Below are positions 13,001-24,722 of a DNA stretch of 64,000 nucleotides, piece after piece. Origin of the DNA: Mesostigma viride (Eukaryota > Streptophyta > Mesostigmatophyceae > Mesostigmatales > Mesostigmataceae); NCBI GenBank assembly GCA_009746045.1, contig RPFO01000175.1:5231414-5295413 (forward strand), in the 5' to 3' direction. Each line of letters opens with the position of its first letter. Within the stretch, counting starts at the first letter, position 1. The notes beneath the pieces were generated by a model. That model saw only the letters and a list, made by a program, of their open reading frames with translations. It made no database searches and was not told the origin of the DNA. A program made the position numbers and the translations under genes.

Positions 13001-16000
13001 ATAAACGACCACGCTACTATTGATCCTCGATCAAAATAGATGCAGTCAAAATAGATAGGGAGGCACATCACAATGAGGCCGAGATAAACAACACAAAAAT
13101 GATCTGCATTGCTCCTTCCCATAACTGTCACAAATCATCACACTCGAGTGAATTCCCGTGCATCAACAAGTGCAAAAAAGTTTCTACGTGAGGCGTTTGC
13201 ATAGTATCAGCGCTAGGCTTCGCGGAGGCCACCCCTCGGCATAAGGGGTCGATTTCCCAAGTTCTAGCGCCTTATCGACCATAGTTGCATGCCTTAACAA
13301 TGCACACTGTTGGCACCTTGGATGCCCCTCCCCCCCCCCCGCCCCCCCAGCCCCCTAAAATAGCTGTTACTCCCCCCCTATGCACCTGCCCAGTAGCCGC
13401 AGCGCCTCGCCGTACATGCGCCATGTGCGCGGGTCTTCATCAAACACTCGGCCAAACTGCCCTCCTGCAACACAAAACGTTGCAGGCAGCAGCCGGCATG
13501 GCCCATGACTTAACCCATAAGAGTGAGCACAAGACGCACGAGCTTGATTCTCGAGAGGTGCCTCTGGCCTCATCACTTGACGTTGGCTAGCATGATTCTG
13601 ATTGACCTCCTGCTTGACTAAAAACAAGGCAAAATGAGGACCACAATTTCGTTTCAAGCGCCAAAGTTACAATTGCATTCCATGGGCAAGCACTAAAGCA
13701 GAATTGCAACTGCCCGGACAGAAAAAATCCTCAGCAACAAAGGGGTAGGCCCATAGGAGAGGAAGTTAGACGTTGATGGGGTTAACTTTTATTCATTCTT
13801 TAGCCCAGCAATGGCGGTAAATAAAAGATGCCATGATGTGCAGAAAGCCCACGCATATCTTTTGCCAAATATTCCAAAATTACACGCGGACGTACCCACA
13901 ATCAGCCTGCCCACTGCTCCCAAGCCATCCTTGGAAACCCACCTGCCAGGGGTATCAACAACAGGGCGTGGCATCCATGCAATAAACAGCATATGAAAAC
14001 CGGACTATTGAAATGGCGGCCATGGCAATCACACGTGACTCCTGCATACACACAACCAGAAAAGGGCAGGTCAAATCAGCATCACCAATGGAAGAGGGCG
14101 GAGCCAGGCTCATGTGAAAGCTGGGAGATCGCCAAACCTGCACGGAAACGAGCGGCTGGGCATTCAATCCTTGTTGGTTAACCATTATGCCTCCTTGGGA
14201 AGAGATGGCATGGGCAGGCTACCGGGCAAACCTCAGATGCTGCAGCATGGGACGCTAAGACTGACCGGACGTGCACCCAGCATTGCTTACGCCACGTGTG
14301 CCCACCTCTATAATCCTGTCGCAATTTTTTTTTTTTAATACTGGCCACCCTGTGGCAATAATAATGTTTGTTTTGTTACATTGAGAGCACGGGGGGTGCC
14401 AGCATTCCGAATTTAAACGTGCCGTGCAAGGTGCTGTCAAAGTACTTGAAGGCCCACAGGAACGTTACTCCACGAGCGGTATGGCAGCAAAGCAAGGTAG
14501 GGACACTAGCATAAAGCCCGCCCGCCCACCCGCCCGCCCGCCTGCCCGCCCGCCCGCCCGCCCGCCCGCCCGCCCGCCGCGCCGCCCGCCCGCCCGCCCG
14601 CCCGCCCGCCCGCCCGCCGCCCGCCCGCCCGCCGCCCGCCCGCCCGCCCGCCGCCCGCCCGCCCGCCGCGCCCGCCCGCCCCGCGCCGCCCACCCGCCCA
14701 GACACACACACACAAACACTCAAACAGGCACACAAACAAAGAAGAAGAAGAAGAAAAAGAAAGGAAACCATGGGGAAAAAAAACTCACTTTATTGTCGCG
14801 CTTGCCCCGGCTGCCCCCGCAGCAGCGGCTGCTCCGCCCCCAAACCCAATGGCCTGTTGGCATGGTTGCAAACAAGCAACAGGTGGTGACGGCAGTCAGA
14901 AGTGATACCCCAAGTACCCCATGGCACTCAATACTGTAGACTGCAGACCGCAAACCCAGCCGAGGGCTCAGCAACGGATGCCCCACTAGATGCCATGAAC
15001 CAGATATAAAAAAGCCGAATCATGAATACTAATCCCAATTTCCAAACACAAGCGATGTGATCTCTGGTGGGCAGCCTAAACTGAGAACGGGCACATTGCT
15101 TCACGTCATTCAACACGACAACAGGCTTACGTTGGTTTGCATTTGTGGTTGTTAAACTTAACGTTCTGAATTGTGGGACAGTCTCCTTGAAGGGCTGCAG
15201 CACAAGGAGTGAGGCTGGAGGTTACAAATATGGGCAGGTAACGCTTCATTGATCTTGTTATACATTCCAAACCAACCTCCTTGAAAAGTGTTTGCTTACC
15301 TTGAGCAGGCTGGAGGTGACCAGAACCTTGGACATCCACCCTGTGATGTGGCAGGGCAGCTGCCAGAGCATGAAGGGAAGGTAGTCGGGCGTGACAGAAT
15401 CTGCATTGCACACATGGGAACGCGCTCATCCCCAAGACATGTCCGAAAATGCCATCAGACCAGACAGTTCCAATAACCCCGTCAAACCGACATTTCCAGA
15501 AAACCCGTCAAAGCGACATTTCCAGCAAAGTCGTCAAATTTACATTCCCAGCGAATCATCAGACCAGGCATTTCCAGCAACGTTGTCAGACTGGGGCGAC
15601 CATGCCGGACTGGAACACCGTGACAAATGGGTTTGGATATAAACGGGCTGTCCCATGAAAGCCGTGCTAGCGGCATGCACAAGCTTCGCTCGGCATGACA
15701 CACGATATTGGTTTGCTTAAGCTCCTGGGACTATACCAGCTCTGCTGCCACAGAGGTCAAAGTGGCAAGGGTGCGTTCCTCATCACACTCTTGCAAAAAA
15801 AGACAAATGAATGCTACTTCTACAAGTAGCATAGCTATACAATATATTACTATTGTACAGCATGGGCGCCAAACAATATGGCGCAAGATACCATGGGCGT
15901 GATCATGCGATGGGGGGGGGGGGGCGCGCACCATCCCGTGATCATGCACGCGGTGGATGGTCATGCGCGCAGTGGATGGGGGACGGGTAGCACCTCACCT

Positions 16001-17304
16001 CATGGTCATGAGACTTAGAGTGCTACCCACGTGAGACGCAGCAGCCGCGCGACACTTGCTTTCTGGATAGCCTCCTGTCAGCATGATCCTGCTACCTAAG
16101 CCTGAGCCATGAGGTAGCCTGAGCTATGATCCTTCTGCCTAAGCCTGAGCAATAATGAGAGCACTTTTGCGAACATGGTGTCCTAGCCGGACTAATGCTA
16201 GCAACACTGCATGGATGCTTGTGACGGCGCATGCAATGAAGCCGTGCGCTGTGAAGTCGAGTACCCCCTCGAGGGCCACTAAAAATCATTATATCTCCCT
16301 ACCGAAACACGGTTAGCACCACGTTGTAACTGCTCCCGTAGATGCTTAGAGCTTGTTTGTCAATATCTCAGGTATTTGATACGTCAAGGGCATGTTATGG
16401 ACAACGGAACAAACTAGCACAGGGATACATGAACTTGTCCCACATCACAAAAGAACTGTACTGTTGCCCGTGGGCATCGATGAAAGCTAAGCAAAGCCTG
16501 AGATTGACAGCAATCGGTTGTGGCTATTACACCGTCACCTGTCATACCATCCGAATTCCTGGCCAACTCCATAGGCACTCGAACTGGTCGTGGAAACCCG
16601 TCATATCCTTACAACACACTAAGCGCCGTGCCAAAGAGAAATGGAAGCTAGAAGCATAGCTATGAGCAGAGACGCATACCAGGGTACCCTGCAGGGAGAA
16701 GGAAATCGGAGAACATCTTTTGATACGAAGCAAACGCGGATTTGAGCCCCGGCTCCGGCTGGGGGCGGATGATGCCATAGTCCTGGCCGGCACGAGAGTC
16801 GCCCTGTTTTGTAGCAGCCTGAAATTCGTCGCTGCGTCTTTCCCATATCCCAGATTGGGAATCCAGCGAGTACCTGTATGTAATTGTCAGAGGGTATCCC
16901 ACAGATTCAAGCGGGATATTTGCGTCAACACTGGCCTATCACCGCACGGTAACGTACCATGAAAACAGCCTCCAGCAGTTGCATCGGAAATCGCGCGAAG
17001 GACAGACGGGCACAGAGCAATTGCACCAGGGGGGAATGACGAGGATAGTAGCTCACCTGACCCTGGACTCGCCGTCGCTTTCGGTAAAGGTAACCGCTGT
17101 ACCTGGGTCGCTTAGCCCGGCCTTTTCAATGCGAGCAAAGCATCTCCTATCGAGGGGGCGAGCAGGATCCGAGACTGAAAATGCTTTCCTGTATTTACTG
17201 GGGTTGCTGGAAACCTGAGGGCTTTGGCGAAGGACGTGGTGAGGCCGCTGCAAACTGCCCAGTATAGCATTCGTCGAACAGCAGGACGCATGGTATAGCG
17301 CCAT
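2251..17304 (-). CDS. RUS6: RUS6-like DUF647 (root UVB sensitive) family protein, 3' end incomplete
   Basis: Exons, 5' to 3': 17057-17304 (ATG at 17304), 16680-16873, 15300-15400, 14789-14853, 13896-13942, 13386-13464, 11914-11986, 10146-10235, 7985-8044, 6802-6930, a missing or weak exon, 3370-3506, 2251-2331. All placed junctions are GT/AG and the codon phases agree. The conserved DUF647 blocks appear in order: SVTPDYLPFMLWQLP, WVSKDGLGAVGRLIVGGQFG, DEDPRTWRMYGEALRLLG, LASLGTLAK, FRVIQNHMAAADNIGNLSAK, EEVWEVFGELLGVG, LTAVHLWTRYKAM and GFLRPQVHLGV. FRVIQNH and the HLW.RY block are closest to plant RUS6. Phase shows that one exon is missing between 6802 and 3506; 3639-3720 fits both phases but lacks clear similarity. 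RUS proteins are membrane-associated in plants, and some act with vitamin B6 and auxin transport; a role here is inferred only from family. The stop codon was not found. Confidence 0.88.
2880..3360. repeat. Duplicated polypyrimidine (C4-6T) tract
   Basis: The plus strand is almost purely C and T for about 450 bases. It consists of two modules, 2880-3139 and 3143-3360, each opening with the same ~35-base A-rich leader (GTTAAAAAAAAGGTATCAAA) followed by CCCCCT repeats. It lies in the RUS6 intron just downstream of exon 3370-3506. Long proline- or glycine-rich frames over it are repeat artefacts. Confidence 0.95.
3639..3720 (-). other. Candidate missing RUS6 exon (weak)
   Basis: An 82-base interval with an AG acceptor just above 3720 and a GTGAGT donor just below 3639. 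It is open in the frame needed, starts in phase 0 and ends in phase 1, which is exactly what the flanking exons 6802-6930 and 3370-3506 require. The translation begins LQRRQ but otherwise lacks clear family similarity, so the splice and phase fit could be chance. Confidence 0.25.
3966..4197. repeat. GATGTGCT octamer satellite
   Basis: About 29 nearly perfect tandem copies of the 8-base unit GATGTGCT lie in a RUS6 intron. Because 8 is not a multiple of 3, every frame reads an 8-residue repeat; the long frames are artefacts. Confidence 0.97.
4588..4905. repeat. 24-bp minisatellite
   Basis: About 12 tandem copies of a 24-base unit with the core GTGCGGCCACAAAAGTGT, with scattered substitutions and one or two shortened units. 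It lies in a RUS6 intron. Confidence 0.95.
5160..5395. repeat. 34-bp minisatellite
   Basis: About six copies of a 34-base unit with the core AAGTGCATTGTGGAATCCC. The first unit is divergent. It lies in a RUS6 intron. Confidence 0.93.
5590..5695. repeat. Imperfect ~18-bp repeat
   Basis: Four to five irregular copies of an AGAGGCAAAAAAATGGCAC-like unit. It lies in a RUS6 intron. Confidence 0.7.
7016..7102. repeat. ATG/AAT trinucleotide microsatellite
   Basis: A (GAT)n run passes into a mixed (AAT)n run, upstream on the minus strand of the RUS6 exon 6802-6930. Confidence 0.9.
7676..7945. repeat. 41-bp minisatellite beside a RUS6 donor
   Basis: About 6.5 copies of a 41-base unit with the core CCAGCAAGTTGATAATACC. 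The array starts about 40 bases into the intron after exon 7985-8044. The sequence right next to the exon already looks like a diverged unit. Confidence 0.95.
8704..9073. repeat. (GGT)n microsatellite
   Basis: About 123 GGT triplets on the plus strand with a few interruptions (an extra G near 8829, GAT near 8922, TTG near 8938). It lies in a RUS6 intron. The apparent poly-Val, poly-Gly, poly-Trp, poly-Thr and poly-His frames are artefacts. Confidence 0.98.
9800..9895. repeat. Short repeats of a GTACTATAAATACAGTGTAC-like unit
   Basis: Three to four irregular copies of a ~20-base palindromic unit. The upstream 9480-9740 is rich in GCAGCAG and GTACTG motifs. This is RUS6 intron sequence. Confidence 0.7.
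11398..11416. repeat. Interstitial telomere-type CCCTAAA repeat
   Basis: Two and a half consecutive CCCTAAA units, the C-strand form of the TTTAGGG telomere repeat common in plants and many green algae. A looser TTTAGGG-like patch is at 9985-10015. The run is too short to be a telomere. Confidence 0.6.
12453..12680. repeat. (GGAA)n microsatellite
   Basis: About 57 uninterrupted GGAA units, followed by a 70-base AATGAATA-type tail to about 12750. It lies in a RUS6 intron. The same motif recurs independently in the LepA gene at 61126-61419. Confidence 0.98.
14517..14700. repeat. CCCG/CGCC microsatellite
   Basis: About 180 bases of CCCG units with occasional GCC phase slips, almost wholly C and G. 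It lies between RUS6 exons 14789-14853 and 13896-13942. The A/R/P/G-only frames over it are artefacts. Confidence 0.96.
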
Positions 17305-17527
17305 CTAAACGCAATGACAGAAAGCTGTTCCTTTAAACCATTTTATCAGATGCTCGGGGCTCCTTCGATGCACTTCTGTGGTTCGTTGCGGTAGCGAAGA
17401 CATTCGTGTTTGGGCGTGCTACTTTCACCATCGCCGGAATACGGGTACTCTCGGCACGGTGACGTGGCGTTACAGCATCCATCCATGTTGCATGGAAATA
17501 CGGCTTGAACCTTGAGTCAGGTCAGAT

Positions 17528-17790
17528 CACGTGCTCCGGAGTCTGGGGTTGCGCGGCGTGGCCGAAGCGCCGGTTAATAATTATAACTGGCTGTCCGCGA
17601 CACTCCCGGAGCATGATTGTGTATACCACCCCCCGCCCCCCCGTTTTCCGGGGGTGGGGGGTGGGGGGGGTCTTGACCCCCGAACACCCTCCCCCCCAGT
17701 TTTGGGGGTAGGGAGGCCCCCCCCCCCCAAAAAAAAAAAAATTCTCCCGGGCGCTTTTGAAGGCGGCAATTCTCCCGGGCTATGCAGCTC
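17528..17790. mobile_element. Partial copy of the C/G-rich element
   Basis: It carries the same conserved block (CTGGCTGTCCGCGACACTCC) that forms the centre of the palindrome at 17972-18633, followed by similar G-run/C-run sequence with GTTTTGGGGGTAGGG. It lies 5' of the RUS6 start. No target duplication was resolved. Confidence 0.6.
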
Positions 17791-17971
17791 ACTCACCGCT
17801 GTCACGGCTCAACTGAAGAACTCAAAAAAGGGGTGCGGAGTGGCGGCCGCTCATCATGATCACCGACTGCCTCCCCGGCCACTGCCGCTCACTGATCATC
17901 CCTCTTCATCCATGTCTAACCAAGTTACTTCCAATGCCACAAATGGCTGACCTGAATTTGGAGGCACACTA

Positions 17972-18633
17972 TGCTCAGCCTACCATCATAGCCAAGGGTA
18001 GGAGAATGGGTGCGACGGATGTGTTCTTGGACCCGCTCCCTTAGCCAAAATAAAGACTTGGCTGGCGACCCCGGGCCCCCCCCCCCCTTTTTTTCAGGGG
18101 GGGGGGGGGTGTCTGCATCCAACCCCCCCATGGCCCCAACCCCCCCCCCCCCCCATTTTCTGTGTGTGTGGTGGGGGGTGGTCCGACCCTTTACCCCCCG
18201 CCCCCCCGGTCTTGGGGGTAGGGGTGGGGTGGGGGTCTAGCGAACCCCCCCCCCCCCCCCTCTATACACTAGCTCCGGGAGTGTCGCGGACAACCAGATA
18301 ATTTCTAACTGGCTGTCCGCGACACTCCCGGAGCTAGTGTATAGAGGGGGGGGAGGGGGGGCTAGACCCCCACCCCCACGTACCCCCCACCCCACCCCTA
18401 CCCCCAAAACCGGGGGGGCGGGGGCTAAAGGGTCGGACCCCCCCCCACACACACACACAGAAAATGGGGGGGGGGGGGGGGCCTTCTTGGGGGGTTTGGA
18501 TGCAGACCCTCCCCCCCCCCAAATTCTTCATTTTGTCGCCAGCCAAATTCTTTATTTTGGCCAAGGGAGCGGGTCCAAGAACACATCCGTCGCACCCATT
18601 CTCCTACCCCTTGCTATGATGGTAGGCTGAGCA
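17972..18633. mobile_element. ~660-bp imperfect palindrome (head-to-head element copies)
   Basis: The left arm (17972-~18301) and right arm (~18302-18633) are reverse complements over their whole length, apart from changes in homopolymer length and scattered mismatches. The shared outer end is TGCTCAGCCTACCATCATAG and the inner end is TCCGCGACACTCCCGGAGC. Each arm holds long C or G runs and a CA/GT-rich patch. It has no coding capacity. It may be a foldback or MITE-like element, or two copies inserted head to head. Confidence 0.8.
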
Positions 18634-18639
18634 CTAGGG

Positions 18640-18830
18640 TTGCCAGGTCGGGTATCAGGTCAAGCCCTACCGGTATCGGTATCGGTACTGACCTCGGGTA
18701 TCGGTACCGGTACCGGCTACTGACCAACGCTTCTCGGTATCGGTACCGGGTACCCTCGGGTACCATCGGGTACCGGTATCGGGTACTTTGCATCGTAGTA
18801 GCCGTACGTACTTTGTAGCACTTCAACTAA
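18640..18830. repeat. GGTACC/GGTATC cluster
   Basis: A dense, irregular run of CGGTATCGGTACCGGTACC-like words, palindromic at the 6-base scale. A second patch with the same words is at 19055-19160. Confidence 0.85.
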
Positions 18831-18959
18831 TCGCTACAAGTATATACTAGCACCAGATATGTATATTAGTATTGGCAAATGATAATAACTGACCTGGCTG
18901 TACACAGTGCACGTGCTCATCAGTGCCTACTACTGAAGAGCCGGGCTAACATCTGACGA

Positions 18960-20010
18960 TGCCAATATGAGGGGCTTCCTCGGGCTGACACTTGGCATGC
19001 CTTGCCGGGCCGGCACCTGAGGCTTGGACTCGCAAAGGTCTCGGCCTTGTAGGCCGCACTGGTCAGTACCCGACCGGTACCCGACCAGTACCCGAGTACG
19101 TGCCTCGGGTACCAACGAAATGCCGACTTCGGTACGTACCGGTACGGGTACCTGGGGCTCCTCGATCCGTTGTTGTGCCTGGTGAAGGTCTTCAAGCTCC
19201 TGGAGTTTCGTAGCGATGACGTCGGTGCATAGTGGAGGCGGTCGCTGTCCGCAGCAGGTCCGCATAGGAGAGGGGCGGGAGGTCGCCGGCATCCTGCCGG
19301 GTACGTGGCTGGGATCCGCTATCTTTGGGAGTCCTGTGAGGCCAGGGCCTCGGTGCATGTGGGCGGTGATGGCTTCAAGCTTCTTCATGAGCACACCGCA
19401 CTTGTCCTCCACCTGGTTTAGGCGAGAGACAAGTGCAGCGTGCGTCTCAGATGCCTGCGCCGCGGTGTGCAGCGCCGTGAACTGGGGTTGGAGCTTGTGG
19501 ACGACCTTGGTTTCCACATTTGGGAGACCCGGGCCTCCACCTTGTCGAGCGTCGTGTGTAGCGAGGTCAGCTTCTCGGCCAACGGCCAGGTCACGTGCTC
19601 CTCCAGCACTGCTTGGAGATCATGCTTGCAGAGGGAGGGAACCGATGTGGCTGCCGGCGCAAGCCGGGCTGGGTTTTGGAGCTTAGCGACGATGTCGTGA
19701 ACAGGTAGCTGGAAGAAGCTGCACAGGATAGCGAGGCGGTTGTCTGGCCTGGCGATGAACGCCTCACGTGGGCGGCAGAAATGGCCTGTTGGGCCCCATG
19801 AGCTTGAATTCCTGGGCTATAGGAACATGATGATGTCGGCGCATTCTTCCTTTGTCCGGGCCAGCAATTGAAAGAAAGAAAATGCTCTGTCCCCTTGGAT
19901 CAAGGTAATGGCTCCATTTGTGGTCGTGGCAGGGTTTCTTTGGCTCTGGAGAGGCGCTTGGCGATGGGTTTGCTGGCGATGGGTCTGCGAGCCCAGGCGG
20001 CTGGGCAAGG
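18960..20010 (-). pseudogene. Frameshifted gag-like / coiled-coil remnant
   Basis: Minus-strand protein similarity to itself continues across frames: one frame runs ...ALVEEH-like segments from about 20010 to 19530 with an in-frame stop near 19830, then shifts by one base near 19520 into METKVVHKLQPQFTALHTAA and a heptad-rich stretch ending near 19330. The order (a short globular segment with FIARPDNRLAILCSFF, then a long helical coiled coil) resembles retroelement gag proteins. No protease, reverse transcriptase or LTR was found. The 3' part runs into the GGTACC cluster. It is probably a dead mobile-element gene; a decayed host gene is possible. Confidence 0.45.
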
Positions 20011-20109
20011 ACGATGGCGAGATTGAGATAATGCTTTATCATCAAAGCAAGCAAAAGACCTTTCCATTCCAATATGATCAATGACGAACTACAAAGAGTT
20101 TCGAGTTGT

Positions 20110-23100
20110 AATGTTGCAATTATATAAGAGCAGCTGTACTCAGGAGTTTCATCCCGCTGTACTGGCTCGCCTGAGCCACCGATGACAGGGCACGGGGCTG
20201 TCCCCTTCCCTGCATTGATCGTTCCCAATGTTACACACATTCTTAACAAAACACGTGATTGTCATTTCCGTCAATCCATTCTTGTGGCAATGGACTGCAT
20301 GAAACCACTCACGGGGGCTGCTCCGGGCTGCTCGAACTCAATTTCATCCCCCCCATGAAGACAACAAACCAGTTGTGAGGGAGAGAAACGAGAGAACAAC
20401 GACCTCCATGGCCGAGGCTCGTTCCCTTTAGCCATTTCCCAAAGTGCTGCTGACGCAAGCAACTCACATCACCTAAAAACGGCCTTTTTTGTTACATGGG
20501 GTCATATCTCCCACACATATAGTCAGATCGGGGTGCCTTTCTGGACTTAAGGTCCCCCTAGGACCCTGTTCACATCACATAAATTGGGGGGCCAACTGAC
20601 CTATTTTTAGCATCAAACCGTGACGTGGAAAAGTGCAAAAAACGATGTTTTCCAGGCATAAGGAGGCATAGCAGCCACACACAAGTAGTAAATGTAGTCC
20701 AATTCAGCTGGAAATGGTCATGCTTATTAATTTATATCCAAAGACAAAAACCGCCCTTAAGTATGCAATGTAGGACCAAACTATGTGCTATAATTCTGGC
20801 ATACATGAGCCAAAACACCGTTTTAGTGCATTATTTTCAAACTTATGAAGCCCCTGCCAGCACATATGCGGCCCAATCATGCCAGAATTCGTCACATTAA
20901 TAGCACAATACTTGAATTTACACTAGAACACAAGTTGGACATATTAGGACCACTGCCGGCCCACTAAAAGTGACGGATGCAAGCAGAAATAGAGCGATTT
21001 TTGCAAAAATACTCCATATTCTGCGCCATTGTCTTGGAAAACTTTGCATTCTTCACTCAATTATCGTCATGGCTGTCATGGGATTCATATACATGCCACT
21101 GGGGCTGGATACATTAGCCAACACAGACTAAAAAAGCGATCATCAAGGGATAAAATCACCATCAATCACAGTAGATGCTGGCATTCGGAACAAGCACCAT
21201 AGTGCCTACAAGCCTCAAGAAGGGGAGCTTGGCTGACCAGTCGTGCCTGTCGGCTGACCAGTCTCTTTTCTAAACGGGCCCCGCTCGGCAGCACACACAA
21301 TCTCCTTTGCAGTACTTGGCCCACTCTGCTGGGCACCCCTGCTGTGCGTGTCTTATAGCAGCTAATCCAAATATATATCTGCCAGGTGCCTCTCTGCTAC
21401 ATGGAAATACAAAGCGCAATCAAGGACAGCAGTGGCTTGGGCTGCTATTCAATTGAGCTCAGCACCTAGCTGCTGTACAACATAATTCTGCATCAGTGCC
21501 TGTCCTAATTGCGCCCCCCCGCCCCCTTGCCATCATCGTCATGCTCATCATAGTCTTTGGAACGTGCACTGAACTCCAACCCTTGGACAGTCCATAGGTC
21601 ATTAAGAATCTGTGCATGTAATGCTAGCTCTTCTCAGTTGAACTCATCTACCACCCTCTCATGGTCGTGTCATCTCTCATGTAATCCACCTAGGTTTATC
21701 GTGGCCACTGATCTTTCAGCCCCTCCTGACATCAAAATCTGGGCAAACACACTGTTGACATCGCCCTTCCGTTTTAGCCTGCATGGCTCCTCATGTTTAC
21801 CCTTATCTCATCCCTCAACACACCTATAACTGTCTATTCATCCCCCTTGCATAGGCGGTGCATAACTGCGGCATGATGGGGGCTTGCCAAAAATAGGTGT
21901 AAAATGCATGGGATGGCACGGGGAGGCTCACACTCATCGGTTTACAATCACACTCATGTGCTAACAGTGTCCCTCTCTGCTTTTGACACTGCATGCACAT
22001 GCATTTCCTACCGGCTATATCAAGCCTTTAGTGTGGTTTGGTGCATCAAGAGAAATGGCAGGTCAGCTGAGTGCATCAGACCACATTTGTGTTAAGTGTA
22101 CGCTTGCAACGCTGTTTGCCCACCGCATGGAGCTCCCCTTTCGGACAGTGGCGCAAGTAGCACTTACACCTTACTCCCAGCCGCTCACCCTGCCCATGCT
22201 AGCAACAAGAACAAATGCATGGTCCCCATCCCAACGTAAGGTGCATCACATGGATGGCCCTGCCATCACCTAGCAGTGTGCCACCCCTCTCCACCTCAAC
22301 CTACTCTGAAATGCCAGGGCCCCAACAAACCTTTCAAGACATGGCACTCCTCAAAGAAGGCAACCCCTCAAAGAAGGCGAGGCAGTTTAGGTCTAGGGGG
22401 GCTTTGGGTAAGTTAAAAGATGATAGAGTTCACTAACACAGGCCACGGCAACGACAACCTGCCTCACCCGCTGCATCCATACATCACAAGCCATAAACTG
22501 CACAGCCTCGCATGATTGCCTAAGGGTCACGTGATCCAAGGTGCCCTTCAGGCTCACCCCAGCACACCGGCCCATCCTCACCACCCCACTGGTCATAGTC
22601 ATCTACAGTGGCATCAAACTCCTCTAGGACAGAGTGCAGTAAAGGCAACATAGACGTCCTGACACAATTGAATAAGAACGTGGCTGCTACCTACTGCCCT
22701 TAATAAAAAATGTCCATGGCTTGCACAAATACGCATTCAATTCTTCAAGCAAGCATGCTAACACCTTCACAGCACATCCCAAGGTTTATATCCATCGAGC
22801 TTTGTCAACAAGCATGACTTCCTGATGCAAACTTAGCTGTCAAGCTAGGAGGAGGAAAGCTAGGTAAAGAGGTGAGATAGACCCCCCCACAGCACCTTCC
22901 TGCACCAAAACCATGACAATATCATCCAGAGCTTGCTAAATACGTACAGCTAGCCGGTAGCGGGCGACCTTGCAGTCCAGGTTCAGCGCGAACATCTCGT
23001 GTCAGCACCCGGCGGAGATGGCGGACGCGAACCCACAATGCTATAAAAGCGAGTCATAAGACTATTTCGGGGAGCGGTGAACGGCTTGGAACACCGAAGG

Positions 23101-24720
23101 TATGCCGCGACAAAAGCCTGAAGTTTTTCTCGGAAATACACGCCTGGATGTGGATTAGGGCACCGTTGTCGTGCTTGTGCTTGCGTTGCGAGCAGGCAAC
23201 CAGTGTTTCTTGCAGTGTCGAGCAGTAACAGATGGTGGCGCGAGAGCAATATGTGACTTTTAAATCATGGCTACACAGCTTACACCTCCGCAGGCATGTT
23301 GGAACAAGCCCCGCCATGCCGTGAGCCGAAAAAAAGGAAGAAACGCATCAAGCAAGGACGGTCGTAAACGTCACTGAAAACAGCAAAATCTGACCTGCCG
23401 GCAGGTAATGCGACAGCCTGGAAAATGTGATTCGTTTCTCGAAAAACTGATTAGCGCTCGTGAAAGTAGACTTGAAGCCCATTCGGATTCCACCTTTTGG
23501 GAATTGTGAGCTTCCAACAAAAAAGTTTCCCCCACAATTAATAAACATGCATTTTCGCTGCCAATTCCAGATCTGGCCGACACAAAAAATCAGCGTCTCA
23601 GTTTGCGAATTATTTTGACGCATGAACATACGCGAATAATATCTACCATGCATCATCGCAAAGCAGGAGAGTTTACGCGTCGTTTGCATCCATCGCAGCG
23701 ACTTAACATGCATAATTGACTTTTGACTGATATTCCGGCGGACAGAGGGTCGACAGCCATGCGAGGTGGAATTTTTCTGGTCCAGTCGTCCTCAACGCGA
23801 CGCGTTCGCGCCAAAATTCCCAGGATCTCATGTAACCGGACGGACCGATTTTAGGTGATGTGTCCTGCGCGCCATAGCACTAGCTGTCAAACCTGGCTAC
23901 GTGCGCGCCAAACTATGTGCGCATTTCCCAGCAATACAGCAAATCATATGTGCTGCCAATCCTGCCTGCCTGTCACAACACATTTCATGCTTTGGCGCGG
24001 TCAGGCTATGAGCGACGCGTGCATGTGCGCATCAATCAAATCAGTCTGCACGGCAGCAATACAATAATGATTACGGGCGACGCTCAGTCATCATGACATA
24101 ATGACTGTGCCGTCCGATATCTACCAACGGTAGACTGAACATACTACAAAAGTAAATATTCAGCCACAAGCGTCGTAGAGTTGGCTTCACACCGGCCGGT
24201 ACCCAGACTTGAACAAATCCAAGCCAAACGGCTACTGCGGAACCAAACCAACGGAACTGAACCGGACGTAAATGATTCGGTGAACAGCCGTTTCTCGAGT
24301 GCATGGACGTAAATGATCACGGACCGGACAGCAACTGCACATGTCCACACATGTGCACATGCAACCATGCATACTAACTGCACTGCGTAGCTATCCATCA
24401 CCTTAAACACCCCGGCTGCACAAACCCAGTGTGAAGCATAAGATACGTACGGCAAGATATGGAATGGCACAGGTTCCTAGGTAATTTGGCACTATCTTCG
24501 ATCAAAAGATTTTCCCTTCATGCATGGCACTGGCCTCGTGTGCACCCTGCACACCCATGATCACCCAGAGTGCGAGTTTTCTGTAGAAGACAGGTTCTCA
24601 TCCCCATCAACTAATTTGAACACAGATCTATGATAAATAGAAACCATGTCACGTGACCATATCAGGCTAGAACATGTCCTGTTCCTAACTAAGAACAGAA
24701 CCAGCAATATTCCACTTCCT
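20110..24720. other. Gene-poor stretch
   Basis: About 4.6 kb between the gag-like remnant and the 3' end of RAD51C. No exon, tandem array or structural RNA was recognised on either strand. The open frames are short and of non-coding composition. It may hold the RAD51C 3' UTR and intergenic DNA. Confidence 0.5.
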
Positions 24721-24722
24721 TT

